A stretch of DNA of 64,000 bases from Kuafuiihalomonas sp964473255 (GTDB lineage Bacteria; Myxococcota; Kuafuiibacteriia; Kuafuiibacteriales; Kuafuiibacteriaceae). The DNA lies in the NCBI GenBank assembly GCA_964473255.1, contig CAYYOT010000002.1, forward strand, positions 1-64,000, in the 5' to 3' direction. Below the pieces are notes generated by a model. It was not told the DNA's origin, ran no database searches, and saw only the letters and a list, made by a program, of their open reading frames with translations. This document shows positions 16,826-25,507 of this stretch, piece after piece. Every line of letters starts with the position of its first letter. Positions within the stretch are counted from its first letter, which is position 1. Position numbers and translations under genes: made by a program.

Positions 16826-19813
16826 ATGTCTCATTCCAGTACTCCGAGTTTCATTCAGCGGCTGGCCCGAGCGACCCGGGACCGCATTCGTCCCTCGGGT
16901 ACGAGCCCCACGAATGCCGGGGGGGAGAGTCTCCCCAGCTTCGGAGATGCCGAGCGGCCCGTCGTGAAGCTGACGACGGTGAGGCATCCCGATGGGCGCA
17001 TGAGCCAGTATCCTCCGCCGGAAACGTGGGACGACTGGGTCGAATGGGACGCCAAGGCGTGGCCACGCAAGGTGCCGCGCCGCTACACGCTGGTTCCCAC
17101 GATCTGCTTCAACTGCGAGAGCGCATGCGGCCTCCTCGCCTATGTCGACAAGACGACCTTCGAGGTTCGGAAATTCGAAGGCAACCCGGTGCATCCGGGC
17201 AGCCGTGGGCGGAACTGCGCAAAGGGGCCGGCGACTCACAACCAGGTCTACGACCCGGAGAGGATTCTCTATCCACTCAAGCGCGTTGGAGAACGGGGCG
17301 AAGGCAAGTGGAAGCGCGTGACTTGGGAAGAAGCTCTCGAAGACATCGGATCGAAGATGCGACAAAGCCGCCAGCGCCGACGCGACGGGATCATGTATCA
17401 CGTCGGTCGGCCCGGCGAGGACCACTTCACGAATCGCTGCATCAGCGCGTGGGGAGTGGATGGACACAACAGCCACACCAACATCTGCTCGTCGGGCGCC
17501 CGGGCTGGGTATCAGTTCTGGGCGGGCTTCGATCGACCTAGTCCAGATTATGCAAATGCCCGGACGATTCTGCTCATCTCGAGTCATCTGGAAACGGGCC
17601 ACTACTTCAACCCGCATGCGCAGCGGATCATGGAGGGCAAAGAGAAGGGCGCCAAACTCATCACGATGGATCCTCGGCTCTCCAATACCGCCAGCAAGAG
17701 CGACGTCTGGTTGCCGACATGGCCGGGCACCGAGCCAACACTCTTGCTCGCCATCGCCAACCATCTGATTCAAGCTGATCGCTACGACCGCGACTTCGTG
17801 CGACGTTGGGTGAACTGGAAGGAGTTTTTGCGAATGGCTCCCCAAGGCATCGACGACCCGCGAGTGCGGGGTATGTTCGCGGCGGTGAAGGAACGGGAGC
17901 CAACTTTCGAGGACTTCGATATGGCGCTCAAGTTTCTATACGGAGAGTATACGTTCGAGCGTGCGGCAAAGGAGTGCCAAGTACCGCTCGAACGCATCCG
18001 GGAGGCCGCCGAGTACGTCGCCGACTGCGATGGAAGGCTGGCCGCCCATACCTGGCGCAGCGCGACCATCGGTAATCTCGGGGGGTGGCAGGTTGCCCGC
18101 TGTCTATTTTTCTTGAACGTGCTCACGGGAAGCGTGGGGAACCCTGGTGGGACTCAGGGCAACTCTTGGAACAAGTTCGTCCCCAAGCCTTTCAAGCAGC
18201 CGCCACCGTTCGAGGCCTGGAACGAGCTGCATCTCCCGCACGAATGGCCGTTCGCCATGTACGAGATGAGCTTTCTCCTGCCGCACTTCTTCGAGGAAGG
18301 GCGGGGCGACGTCGACGTCTACTTCACCCGCGTCTACAACCCCATGTGGATCAACCCCGATGGCTTCATGTGGCTGAAGGCTCTTCGCGACGAAGAGAAG
18401 CTCAAGCTGCACGTTGCCCTCACGCCGACCTGGAACGAATCGGCATGGTTCGCGGATTACGTGCTCCCCATGGGTCATGCTGGCGAGCGCCACGACCTGA
18501 TGAGTCAGGAGACGCACGCCGGCCGATGGGTGGGCTTTCGTCAGCCGGTGCGTCGGGTCGCCATGGAGCGGGCGGGGAAGCCGGTTGGCTTCACCTATGA
18601 GGCGAATCCTGGCGAGGTATGGGAGGAGGCGGAGTTCTGGATTCAGCTTTCGGTCGCGATGGATCCCGACGGCGAGCTCGGGGTACGGCAGTGGTTCGAG
18701 AGCCCCTATCGTCCGGGCGAGATCATCTCCATGGACGAGTACTGGCGGTGGATCTTCGAGAACAGCGTCCCCGGCCTTCCCGAGAAGGCGGCCGAAGAAG
18801 GTCTCGAGCCGCTGGCCTACATGAAGAAGTACGGCTGCTTCGACGTCCCGGGGGACGCGTACTTTCCATACGCCAAGCCCGTGAGTTCCGAGGGCACGAC
18901 GACCGACGAACGCGATCGAGTACTCGATGCGTCGGGGGCAGCAGTTGGTGCCCTGGTCGACGGAGAAGGCAAAGTTGGCTTCGGAACGCCATCCCGTCGA
19001 CTCGAGTTCTATTCCAGCACGTTGGACCAGTGGGGCTGGTCCGAGCAGGAGTACATCATCCCCTGGCAGCTGGAGAGTCACGTGAGCCCGCGGAAGATCG
19101 ATCGGGCCAAGGGGGAAATGATCCTACTACCCAATTTCCGCCTACCGACCCTGATCCACACCCGGAGCGCCAACGCGAAATGGCTCTACGAGATCAGCCA
19201 CAAGAACCCGGTATGGATGAACCCGCAAGATGCCGAGCGGCTCGGCCTCGATACGGGCGACCTCGTCAGGGTCGAGACCGAGATCGGCTATTTCGTCGAC
19301 CGCGTCTGGGTGACCGAAGGCATCAAGCCGGGCGTGGTCGCCATGAGCCATCATCTCGGGCGCTGGCGACTCGAGGCGGCGACCGGGGTCAATCCGGGAA
19401 TGTCGAACCTGGTGCAGCTGGAGGAGGACGGCCAAGGTGGGCATCGCCTGAACGTTCAGCGAGGGGCTCAGCCCTGGAAAACGTTCGACCCCGATACGGA
19501 GCGCGTTTGGTGGAAAGACGTGGGCGTTCACCAGAACCTCACCCATGCCGTCCACCCCGACCCGATAAGTGGTGCCCACTGCTGGCTGCAGAAGGCGGTC
19601 AACGTGGAGAAGGCGGGACCTTCGCATCGTTACGGTGAGGTCTACGTCGATACGAAACGGTCGATGGAAGTCTATCGCGAGTGGGTTGCCATGACGCGCT
19701 CGAGTATCGACAACAGCCCGGACGGCACGCGACGCCCGCTTTGGCTCAAGCGGCCGCTCAAGCCGAAGGTCGAGGCCTACGCCAATCCGTCGAAGCCTTT
19801 CGGGCGCCGGTGA
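16826..19813 (+). CDS. Molybdopterin oxidoreductase, SoeA-like (sulfite dehydrogenase type)
   Basis: This 995-residue DMSO-reductase-family enzyme binds a bis-MGD cofactor and one 4Fe-4S cluster. Cluster ligands are visible as Cys94, Cys97, Cys101 and Cys131 (ICFNCESACG and RGRNCAKGP). Cys221 in HTNICSSGARAG is the likely molybdenum ligand. No twin-arginine signal or hydrophobic leader is present in the first 60 residues, so it should work in the cytoplasm, as SoeA does, unlike periplasmic PsrA/PhsA. Motifs such as MYHVGRPGEDH and LETGHYFNPHAQRI also fit the Soe branch as I remember it. With the Fe-S/NrfD subunit and the TorD-like chaperone it forms a complete module. Direction (oxidation of sulfite versus reduction of another substrate) is inferred. 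Confidence 0.88.
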   Translation: MSHSSTPSFIQRLARATRDRIRPSGTSPTNAGGESLPSFGDAERPVVKLTTVRHPDGRMSQYPPPETWDDWVEWDAKAWPRKVPRRYTLVPTICFNCESACGLLAYVDKTTFEVRKFEGNPVHPGSRGRNCAKGPATHNQVYDPERILYPLKRVGERGEGKWKRVTWEEALEDIGSKMRQSRQRRRDGIMYHVGRPGEDHFTNRCISAWGVDGHNSHTNICSSGARAGYQFWAGFDRPSPDYANARTILLISSHLETGHYFNPHAQRIMEGKEKGAKLITMDPRLSNTASKSDVWLPTWPGTEPTLLLAIANHLIQADRYDRDFVRRWVNWKEFLRMAPQGIDDPRVRGMFAAVKEREPTFEDFDMALKFLYGEYTFERAAKECQVPLERIREAAEYVADCDGRLAAHTWRSATIGNLGGWQVARCLFFLNVLTGSVGNPGGTQGNSWNKFVPKPFKQPPPFEAWNELHLPHEWPFAMYEMSFLLPHFFEEGRGDVDVYFTRVYNPMWINPDGFMWLKALRDEEKLKLHVALTPTWNESAWFADYVLPMGHAGERHDLMSQETHAGRWVGFRQPVRRVAMERAGKPVGFTYEANPGEVWEEAEFWIQLSVAMDPDGELGVRQWFESPYRPGEIISMDEYWRWIFENSVPGLPEKAAEEGLEPLAYMKKYGCFDVPGDAYFPYAKPVSSEGTTTDERDRVLDASGAAVGALVDGEGKVGFGTPSRRLEFYSSTLDQWGWSEQEYIIPWQLESHVSPRKIDRAKGEMILLPNFRLPTLIHTRSANAKWLYEISHKNPVWMNPQDAERLGLDTGDLVRVETEIGYFVDRVWVTEGIKPGVVAMSHHLGRWRLEAATGVNPGMSNLVQLEEDGQGGHRLNVQRGAQPWKTFDPDTERVWWKDVGVHQNLTHAVHPDPISGAHCWLQKAVNVEKAGPSHRYGEVYVDTKRSMEVYREWVAMTRSSIDNSPDGTRRPLWLKRPLKPKVEAYANPSKPFGRR

Positions 19814-19816
19814 ATC

Positions 19817-20794
19817 ATGGCCGGCGAAGCCGCCGAGGCTCATGCACGCAGCCGAGCCTACGCGCTCTTTTCCGACCTGGTCCGCAGGGGCATACGACCG
19901 GACAACCTCGATGAGGTGGCAACCTGGCCGGAGCTCGTCGAAGCTGCCGAGGATCTATCGAGCGAGGTCGACTTCGACCTGTATGGCACGCGGCACCACC
20001 GGCTCTTCGACCTCAACGTTCATCCGTTCGAGGGCGTGTTTCTCGACGCTGCGAGCTCGCCGACCGGAGAACGACTGGCGGCGGTATCGGCTCTGTACCC
20101 GCGAGTGGGCTTCGGCTGGGACCCGACGAAAGAGGGGGCGGACCACTTCGGCGTCGAGCTCGCGGCGCTCTCCTACCTGAGCGGGGCCGAGGCCGACGCC
20201 ATGGATGACGCCGATGAGGACTCGCGGACTCGCGTGCGTACGGCAGCGTCCCAGGTTCTCGGGCAGCTCGTCCTTCCTTGGTTTCCGGTGTTGAAGGAGG
20301 CGGTGCTGGCTCACGCCGACCCGCTCTTCGATCGGGTCTTCGAGCTCTGCGATGAGCTGCTCGTCGATCATGTGCATGCGCTCGAGCTCCAAGGGGTGGA
20401 GGGCCCACCGCTCGACGAGCCGAGTCTCGCCGACCTGTTGGCCGAGTCACAGACCTCGCTCCGGGATGTCGTGGACCATCTCCTCACGCCGCGTTGCTCC
20501 GGTCTTCTCTTCACGACGGAACGGATCCGTCGGGCGGGACGAACGCAGGAGGTGCCCGGTGGTTTCGGGTCGCGGGCCCGTGTCCTCGACGTGACGCTCC
20601 GCTCGGCCGCGGACTATGGAGCCCTCCCCGCGGTCGCGGATGCGCTGAGGGCGGAGGTGGAGCTTGCTCGGTCGCGGGTCGAGCTGTGGGGAGCCGACTG
20701 GCCAAACCCCCTGCGCTCCCACGCTGCTGCATGGAAAGGGCGTCTCGTGTCGACGATCGACGGCCTCGGACGTCTGGGCCGGGCGTCGACGTGA
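19817..20794 (+). CDS. TorD/DmsD-like molybdoenzyme assembly chaperone
   Basis: This 325-residue, mostly helical cytoplasmic protein begins four bases after the oxidoreductase stop, the usual place for a dedicated maturation factor that holds the apo-enzyme until the molybdenum cofactor is inserted. Family features include an N-terminal RSRAYALFSDLVRR helix and the YGTRHHRLFDLNVHPFEGVFL segment. It is longer than typical TorD (about 200 residues), with extra helices in the second half including VVDHLLTPRCSGLLFT. A convergent terminator hairpin follows. Identity rests on context plus weak motif similarity. Confidence 0.75.
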   Translation: MAGEAAEAHARSRAYALFSDLVRRGIRPDNLDEVATWPELVEAAEDLSSEVDFDLYGTRHHRLFDLNVHPFEGVFLDAASSPTGERLAAVSALYPRVGFGWDPTKEGADHFGVELAALSYLSGAEADAMDDADEDSRTRVRTAASQVLGQLVLPWFPVLKEAVLAHADPLFDRVFELCDELLVDHVHALELQGVEGPPLDEPSLADLLAESQTSLRDVVDHLLTPRCSGLLFTTERIRRAGRTQEVPGGFGSRARVLDVTLRSAADYGALPAVADALRAEVELARSRVELWGADWPNPLRSHAAAWKGRLVSTIDGLGRLGRAST

Positions 20795-20831
20795 ACTTCT
20801 AGCGGACTCCCGGAACGGCGAAAAGGGGCAG

Positions 20832-20857
20832 GGCAGACCGAAGAAACTCGGTCTGCC
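20832..20857. terminator. Bidirectional terminator between convergent genes
   Basis: GGCAGACCGA (20832-20841) and TCGGTCTGCC (20848-20857) pair perfectly over 10 bp around the loop AGAAAC. On the minus strand the stem is followed by CTGCCCCTTTTC. It lies between the end of the molybdoenzyme operon and the convergent lipoprotein gene. Confidence 0.75.
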
Positions 20858-20878
20858 GCCATCGGTAGTTCCGCCAGT

Positions 20879-21784
20879 TTAGGGAGCGGTCACTTCCCAG
20901 CCGCCCTGGAAGTCGACCGCAAAGCTGTTCTCGTTGTCGATCGCGTTGTTCGCATCCGCCGGAGTCGAGCAAGCATTGGGTGCGATGTCGCCGGCGCCGA
21001 AGTTGTCGCCTCCGTAGATCCCGGCGTGGATTCGGAAGGTGTTGGCGCTGGCACCCGACAGGCCCAGGGCTGTCCACGGAATGGCGAGCTCACTCGTATA
21101 TCCGGGGCCCGTGCCCATCGTCGCGCTCATGAACGTTTCGCTGATCTCGGGTACGCTCGTATCGCTCATTACGGTTCGAACTTGGACGTCTTGGCCTTCG
21201 AACTGGGCGATGAACCTGTCGATGGGGTTGGCGAACGTCACCAGGCGCGGCCAGGCCTCGAAGCCCCCGGCCGAGGATTCACCGCCGGTGACCGTATCCA
21301 GGTGAATGATGCTGCTGTTGCCCGAAGCTCGATACTGGTAGCCGATGTAGAAGTAGTTCGAATCACCGTCGACCCAGATCTGCTCGATGCGGTTGTCGCC
21401 GCCGAAGGCACCGCCGCAGTTGTCCGGCGGAACGCCGAATCCGTCGTTGGTGATGGTTGCGATCGGGTTCGTCCAATCGGAAAGGTCCCCGTCGATCGTG
21501 TACTTCGGACCCTGGCTGGCAGCATCCGGTTGGCCGCTGGCGTCTTCGGCCGTGGCGTCCGGCCCGACGCTCGCGTCGGGCAGGCTGGTCGCGTCCGGCT
21601 GGGCGACGGCGTCGGCCATCCCGGTCGCGTCGGGCAGGCTCGTGGCGTCCGCTTGGCCGGTTGCGTCGGGCTGGCCGACGTCGGGAAGACTGCCGTTTCC
21701 GCCGTTGTCGTCGTCGCTGTCCGAGCAGGCCATCGAAAGCGCCAAGGCAACGATCGCGAAACAATGTGTGTACTTAGCCATCAT
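20879..21784 (-). CDS. Lipoprotein with Pro-Asp-Ala repeat linker and CBM9-like domain
   Basis: This 301-residue lipoprotein has a lipobox (LSMAC), an acidic SDSDDDN spacer, a 60-residue linker of PDAT/PDAS-type repeats, and a C-terminal domain beginning YTIDGDLSDWTNP. The IDGxLSDW start followed by strand-rich sequence with IEQIWVDGDSNYFYIGY resembles carbohydrate-binding family 9-like modules found on outer-surface proteins. The linker is typical of myxobacterial surface lipoproteins. ATG at 21784 is chosen; a GTG four codons earlier overlaps the stop of the glycosyltransferase gene. Sugar or cell-wall binding is a guess; no catalytic residues are apparent. Confidence 0.75.
   Translation of the reverse strand: MMAKYTHCFAIVALALSMACSDSDDDNGGNGSLPDVGQPDATGQADATSLPDATGMADAVAQPDATSLPDASVGPDATAEDASGQPDAASQGPKYTIDGDLSDWTNPIATITNDGFGVPPDNCGGAFGGDNRIEQIWVDGDSNYFYIGYQYRASGNSSIIHLDTVTGGESSAGGFEAWPRLVTFANPIDRFIAQFEGQDVQVRTVMSDTSVPEISETFMSATMGTGPGYTSELAIPWTALGLSGASANTFRIHAGIYGGDNFGAGDIAPNACSTPADANNAIDNENSFAVDFQGGWEVTAP
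21512..21691 (-). repeat. Tandem Pro-Asp-Ala-Thr coding repeat
   Basis: About 60 codons encode degenerate units of the type (S/G)(L/Q)PDAT or ADAT, giving imperfect 18 bp direct repeats. They form a flexible, acidic, proline-rich spacer between the lipidated N-terminus and the folded domain. The units vary in sequence, and length changes by slippage are possible. Confidence 0.8.
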
Positions 21785-21795
21785 TCCATCGGTCA

Positions 21796-23598
21796 CTAGC
21801 GGGTATCGACGGGCTTGCCAAGAGGGCCGTCACCGGAAGGTCCCGGGACACGGGCGACGAGGATGCGGAAAGTCCCGGCCGTACATGCGTGGATTCTGAC
21901 GGGTTCGAGACCGAGTCTCCGAAGCCATGAGGGAATGGAGGGCCCGGCGACGAGCTGCGTCGAATAGCCGGGGAGCTCATCCCGAAGGGCGGCCTGCATG
22001 AGTTCGATGACCCGAGGATTGTCTCGAAACTGCTTCAAGTGGTTCGAGAGGACGTGCCCCCGGGGTAGCGCTCCCCGCTGTCCATACCGCCCACGAATGC
22101 TCGGGTTCAGGACGATCACATCGGGGTGACGCTCCAGGACATGCTCGTACGGGGCGCGGATCATCTCGACGCCCGGCATGGGAGGGCGCCTCCGGGCAGA
22201 CTTCGTCGGGTGGACATGGACGACGCGATATGGACCGTTCGGTTCGAAGCGAGGCTGATGCGGCAAGCGACCGTAGGTCTCGACCGTCGAACCGGAAGGA
22301 AGCGAAGAGAGAAAAGCTTCGACCCGATGGCGTCCGTCGAACCATTGGGTCAGCGCGAGAGCAATGGGTCGTCGGACCAAGACGATGCCGAGAACCACGA
22401 TCAACGCGACGCTTGCAGCGCGGGGCCACTTCGCAGCCCGGAGTGCGTCGAGACCGCGATCCGCCAGTACGCCCAGGTAGAAGGATAGCCAAAACCCGAG
22501 CGGCAGCAAGAACCGGTGTTCGCATCGTCCTACGACCAGCGTGAAAAAGAACAAGGCGCTCAGGCCCGCGGTGAGCGGCAAGAGTCGCCACGCCCGAGTC
22601 CGTAGACCCGCGCCTACGGGTCGGCGCACGGCGACCATGATACCGAGCCAGGCCAAGCCGACGATGGGACCGGGCCACCAGAACTCGGCCTGGGCGAAGA
22701 GCACGTCGTGCACGTTCGCCGAGAATCCGGCGGCGTCCCGCGTATAGACGCGGAAATTCCCGCTCGCCGGACCGGTCAAGAACTCGAAGCGTCGCGCGAA
22801 ACCCGTCGGGTTCAGGAGCGCTCCGCTCAGAACGCCGAGCGAAAGCGCGCCTACGCCGACCGCGAGGGCGAGGCGCCGCCAGTGCCGGCGCCCGGCCGCC
22901 CAATCCGTGGGGCGCAAAGCGGGCCACAGCAGGAGATAGATCGGACCCACCAGCACATAGGCAGCGTAGGCCTGGTCCTTGGTAGCGATCGAAGCTGCGA
23001 CGAAGACGGCGAAGAGCACGTAGTCGCGCGTCCCGCCGCGTTCGGCGATGGTGAGCAGGCTGTTCATCGCCAGCACCGTCCACATCAGGTAAGGCCCATC
23101 TAAGTTCTGGGTCCGAAAGTAGTAGCCGACCGAGAGGTTGCAGACCGCGAACGCGACCGCCCACCGACCGGCTGTCACCGACACCGTCCGGCGGGCGATG
23201 GTGGCGAGGGTCCACAGGGCCACCGTTCCCATTCCGATGGTCAGGATCTTGGCGACCACGGCGATCCCCGTCATGATCTCGTAGCGGATGAAGCTGGCTT
23301 CGATCGCCTCCGGCGTCCAGTCGTTGGCCGTGAGGACTCCGTACAGCGAGACGGGCAGAGACAGGAAACCGAACAGAACGTAATGCAAGAGCGGGTAGCG
23401 GTGGTAGCTGCCCGGCTTCAGGTTGTTCGCGAGTCCCATGAAGAGCTCACGGGGAGCAACGGCGTCCTCTTCCCAACTCCAAGAGTTCGGAAGGTCCCAA
23501 ACCGCCACCGCCATCTGGATGACGGCATAGACGATCAGCAGACGCGCGAGGGTAGGGTCGGCGCTGACGACCCGCGAGACTCGCCCGAAGGCCAGCAT
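21796..23598 (-). CDS. GT39/ArnT-like membrane glycosyltransferase
   Basis: This 600-residue polytopic protein has about ten hydrophobic helices in the first two thirds and a soluble C-terminal third. The early acidic pair in LPNSWSWEEDAVAPRE, close to the first membrane segment, and the long first periplasmic loop (RYPLLHYVLFG) fit the GT-C superfamily that uses polyprenyl-phosphate sugars (PMT/ArnT type). It would add a sugar to a lipid, glycan or protein on the periplasmic side. It is the first gene of a polysaccharide region and divergent from the asparagine-synthetase-like gene. The exact acceptor is not visible. Confidence 0.75.
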   Translation of the reverse strand: MLAFGRVSRVVSADPTLARLLIVYAVIQMAVAVWDLPNSWSWEEDAVAPRELFMGLANNLKPGSYHRYPLLHYVLFGFLSLPVSLYGVLTANDWTPEAIEASFIRYEIMTGIAVVAKILTIGMGTVALWTLATIARRTVSVTAGRWAVAFAVCNLSVGYYFRTQNLDGPYLMWTVLAMNSLLTIAERGGTRDYVLFAVFVAASIATKDQAYAAYVLVGPIYLLLWPALRPTDWAAGRRHWRRLALAVGVGALSLGVLSGALLNPTGFARRFEFLTGPASGNFRVYTRDAAGFSANVHDVLFAQAEFWWPGPIVGLAWLGIMVAVRRPVGAGLRTRAWRLLPLTAGLSALFFFTLVVGRCEHRFLLPLGFWLSFYLGVLADRGLDALRAAKWPRAASVALIVVLGIVLVRRPIALALTQWFDGRHRVEAFLSSLPSGSTVETYGRLPHQPRFEPNGPYRVVHVHPTKSARRRPPMPGVEMIRAPYEHVLERHPDVIVLNPSIRGRYGQRGALPRGHVLSNHLKQFRDNPRVIELMQAALRDELPGYSTQLVAGPSIPSWLRRLGLEPVRIHACTAGTFRILVARVPGPSGDGPLGKPVDTR

Positions 23599-23744
23599 GG
23601 CGTGGCCTTACCAGAGACACCATGCACTGGGTAGCAGCGTGACGAGCGCATGGTGAGTTGCCGCGCCCGTCGTTGGTTGGCGATGGCGCTGTCGGCATCG
23701 CGGGTGTAGCATGGAGCGGCTCGTTTCGAGTGTCATGAGTGTCG

Positions 23745-25484
23745 ATGGCTGACTTCTGCGTCGTCTTCGGATCATCGCCCCTCGCGAGATCACCGGCGCG
23801 GGAGCTTCGGAACCGCCCGGGGATGAACGACCGGCCGGTGCGTGAGCACGTCTTTTCGTGGGGAGCGGTTTGGACCCAAACCCCAGACCTCGTGGAGGAG
23901 AGAGGCGCGTTAGCCTTTGCCTGCGGACGACCGAGCGCAGGCCATGGCTCGCGCGAAGAGCTCCTGCGGCGCGGTTTGGCCGGCGACGGTTGGAAGGAGG
24001 ATTATCCAGGGCTCTCGGGAGCTTTCGTCCTCGTCGCTTGCGACGAGCGCGGCCTGACGGTCGTCACCGACCCGATGGGCGTCGTACCCGTGTACGAGGC
24101 GAGCGGGACCGCAGATCACGTTGTCGGGAGCATGCCCGAGCTCGTTGCCCGTCTGGCGAAGATCCCGCATGACTTCGACCCGGTCAGCTTGGCGGAGATT
24201 CTCGTCCGTCGGGCGCCGACCTTTCCGTTTACGACGCGCCGGAGCATGCGCGAGCTCGCTCCGGGATCGTCGTTCCGAATGGAGCCGGCAACGCCGGCTT
24301 CGGTTCGCGCGACGTCCTTGTGGAGACCCGCAGAGGGTGCCTTCGACTCGGCCCAACCCCTGTCCGTCGAACTCCGCAGCGCGGTCCAACGCGCCTCCGA
24401 GTGCGTTGCCTGGGAGACCGACGAAACCAGCGTTCTCTTGAGCGGAGGCAAGGACTCCCGCGTGGTCCAGGCAGTCATTCCCGAGCCCAAGCGCGGGTTG
24501 GCAGTGACCTTCGCCGGCCCCGATGACAATCAGGAGCTCCAGGTTGCCCGCCGAGTGGCCGCGGCCGAAGGCGTGCGTCACCGTGTCTTACGCCGCAGCG
24601 ATGACTTCTACGCGGAGCCCATGCTTCGTGAGCATCGCCTCCTGGGGGCGGAACGCGCCGCCGGACACGCCCACGGGCTGGTGCTGCTCGACGATCCGCC
24701 CCGCCCGGGTAACGTTTTGGTCGGTGGCTATCTGAGCGATACGCTCTTGCGCGGCTTCTCCCCTCGTCGTGGCGGATTCGACGACTGGAAGCCGGATGAG
24801 AACGAGCTTTCGGCGCTGCGCAAGGCCGTCCGCAACGACGTGCTGGAGCGCAGTCGTGCCCGCAGCGAGCAGCTGGCCGAGTGGCGCCCGAAGACGGCGG
24901 GGTCGTGGAGCTGGTTCTACCCGGTCAGCCGGCAACGAGCCGCGAGTCACCTGCACGTGCTCCAGCGGTTGGCCCAGGTCGATGAGCTCTTCTTGCACCG
25001 TCCGATCATCGAGCTAGCGGCCGGCTCGTCGCGGGAGTGGACGTGGAGTCAGGAGGTCATCGATGAGGTCTTCGCATCTCTGGCGCCCCGGACTGCAGGT
25101 CTGGCGCTCGCGAATACCGGTGCGCCGCTCGATGCGCCGGCCTGGCGGACCGCCGTCGGGCGCCAATGGATGAAGCTTCGCCGTACGGGTCGCCGTCGAG
25201 CGCGCTGGAGTACCGAGGGAAGCTGGCCGAGCTGGCGGCAGTTCGTGGTTGGTGCGCCCGCCTGGCGGCAGCTTCGTGAACGCGCTGCGCGGTCGGAGTC
25301 GGCGGGGGAAGTGTTGAACCCACTGCTCGAGAGACCCGTGCGAGCTCTCTTGGCGGACGCAGTCTCCCGACATGGGTTCCGGTTCGAGATGGGCTTGGTC
25401 TTCTTGATACTCCACCTCGAAGAAACACTCGCCGGCCGCCCTCCCGCGACCCACGTTCCGGGTTCGTCGGGTCGTGAACCGTGA
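23745..25484 (+). CDS. Asparagine-synthetase-like protein lacking the glutaminase cysteine
   Basis: This 579-residue protein has an N-terminal Ntn-hydrolase-like region (GLSGAFVLVACDERGLTVVTDPMGVVPVY) and a C-terminal ATP-pyrophosphatase synthetase domain with the PP-loop LLSGGKDSR (about residue 230). The N-terminus reads MADFCVVFG, so the catalytic Cys2 that releases ammonia from glutamine in AsnB is absent. The enzyme may use free ammonia or another amine, or amidate a sugar or peptide acid. Such proteins recur in polysaccharide and peptide-modification clusters, and its neighbours here are a flippase and glycosyltransferases. ATG at 23745 is preferred over a GTG two codons earlier. Confidence 0.8.
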   Translation: MADFCVVFGSSPLARSPARELRNRPGMNDRPVREHVFSWGAVWTQTPDLVEERGALAFACGRPSAGHGSREELLRRGLAGDGWKEDYPGLSGAFVLVACDERGLTVVTDPMGVVPVYEASGTADHVVGSMPELVARLAKIPHDFDPVSLAEILVRRAPTFPFTTRRSMRELAPGSSFRMEPATPASVRATSLWRPAEGAFDSAQPLSVELRSAVQRASECVAWETDETSVLLSGGKDSRVVQAVIPEPKRGLAVTFAGPDDNQELQVARRVAAAEGVRHRVLRRSDDFYAEPMLREHRLLGAERAAGHAHGLVLLDDPPRPGNVLVGGYLSDTLLRGFSPRRGGFDDWKPDENELSALRKAVRNDVLERSRARSEQLAEWRPKTAGSWSWFYPVSRQRAASHLHVLQRLAQVDELFLHRPIIELAAGSSREWTWSQEVIDEVFASLAPRTAGLALANTGAPLDAPAWRTAVGRQWMKLRRTGRRRARWSTEGSWPSWRQFVVGAPAWRQLRERAARSESAGEVLNPLLERPVRALLADAVSRHGFRFEMGLVFLILHLEETLAGRPPATHVPGSSGREP

Positions 25485-25507
25485 GTTTCTTCCACGCTGG
25501 GGCAAGT

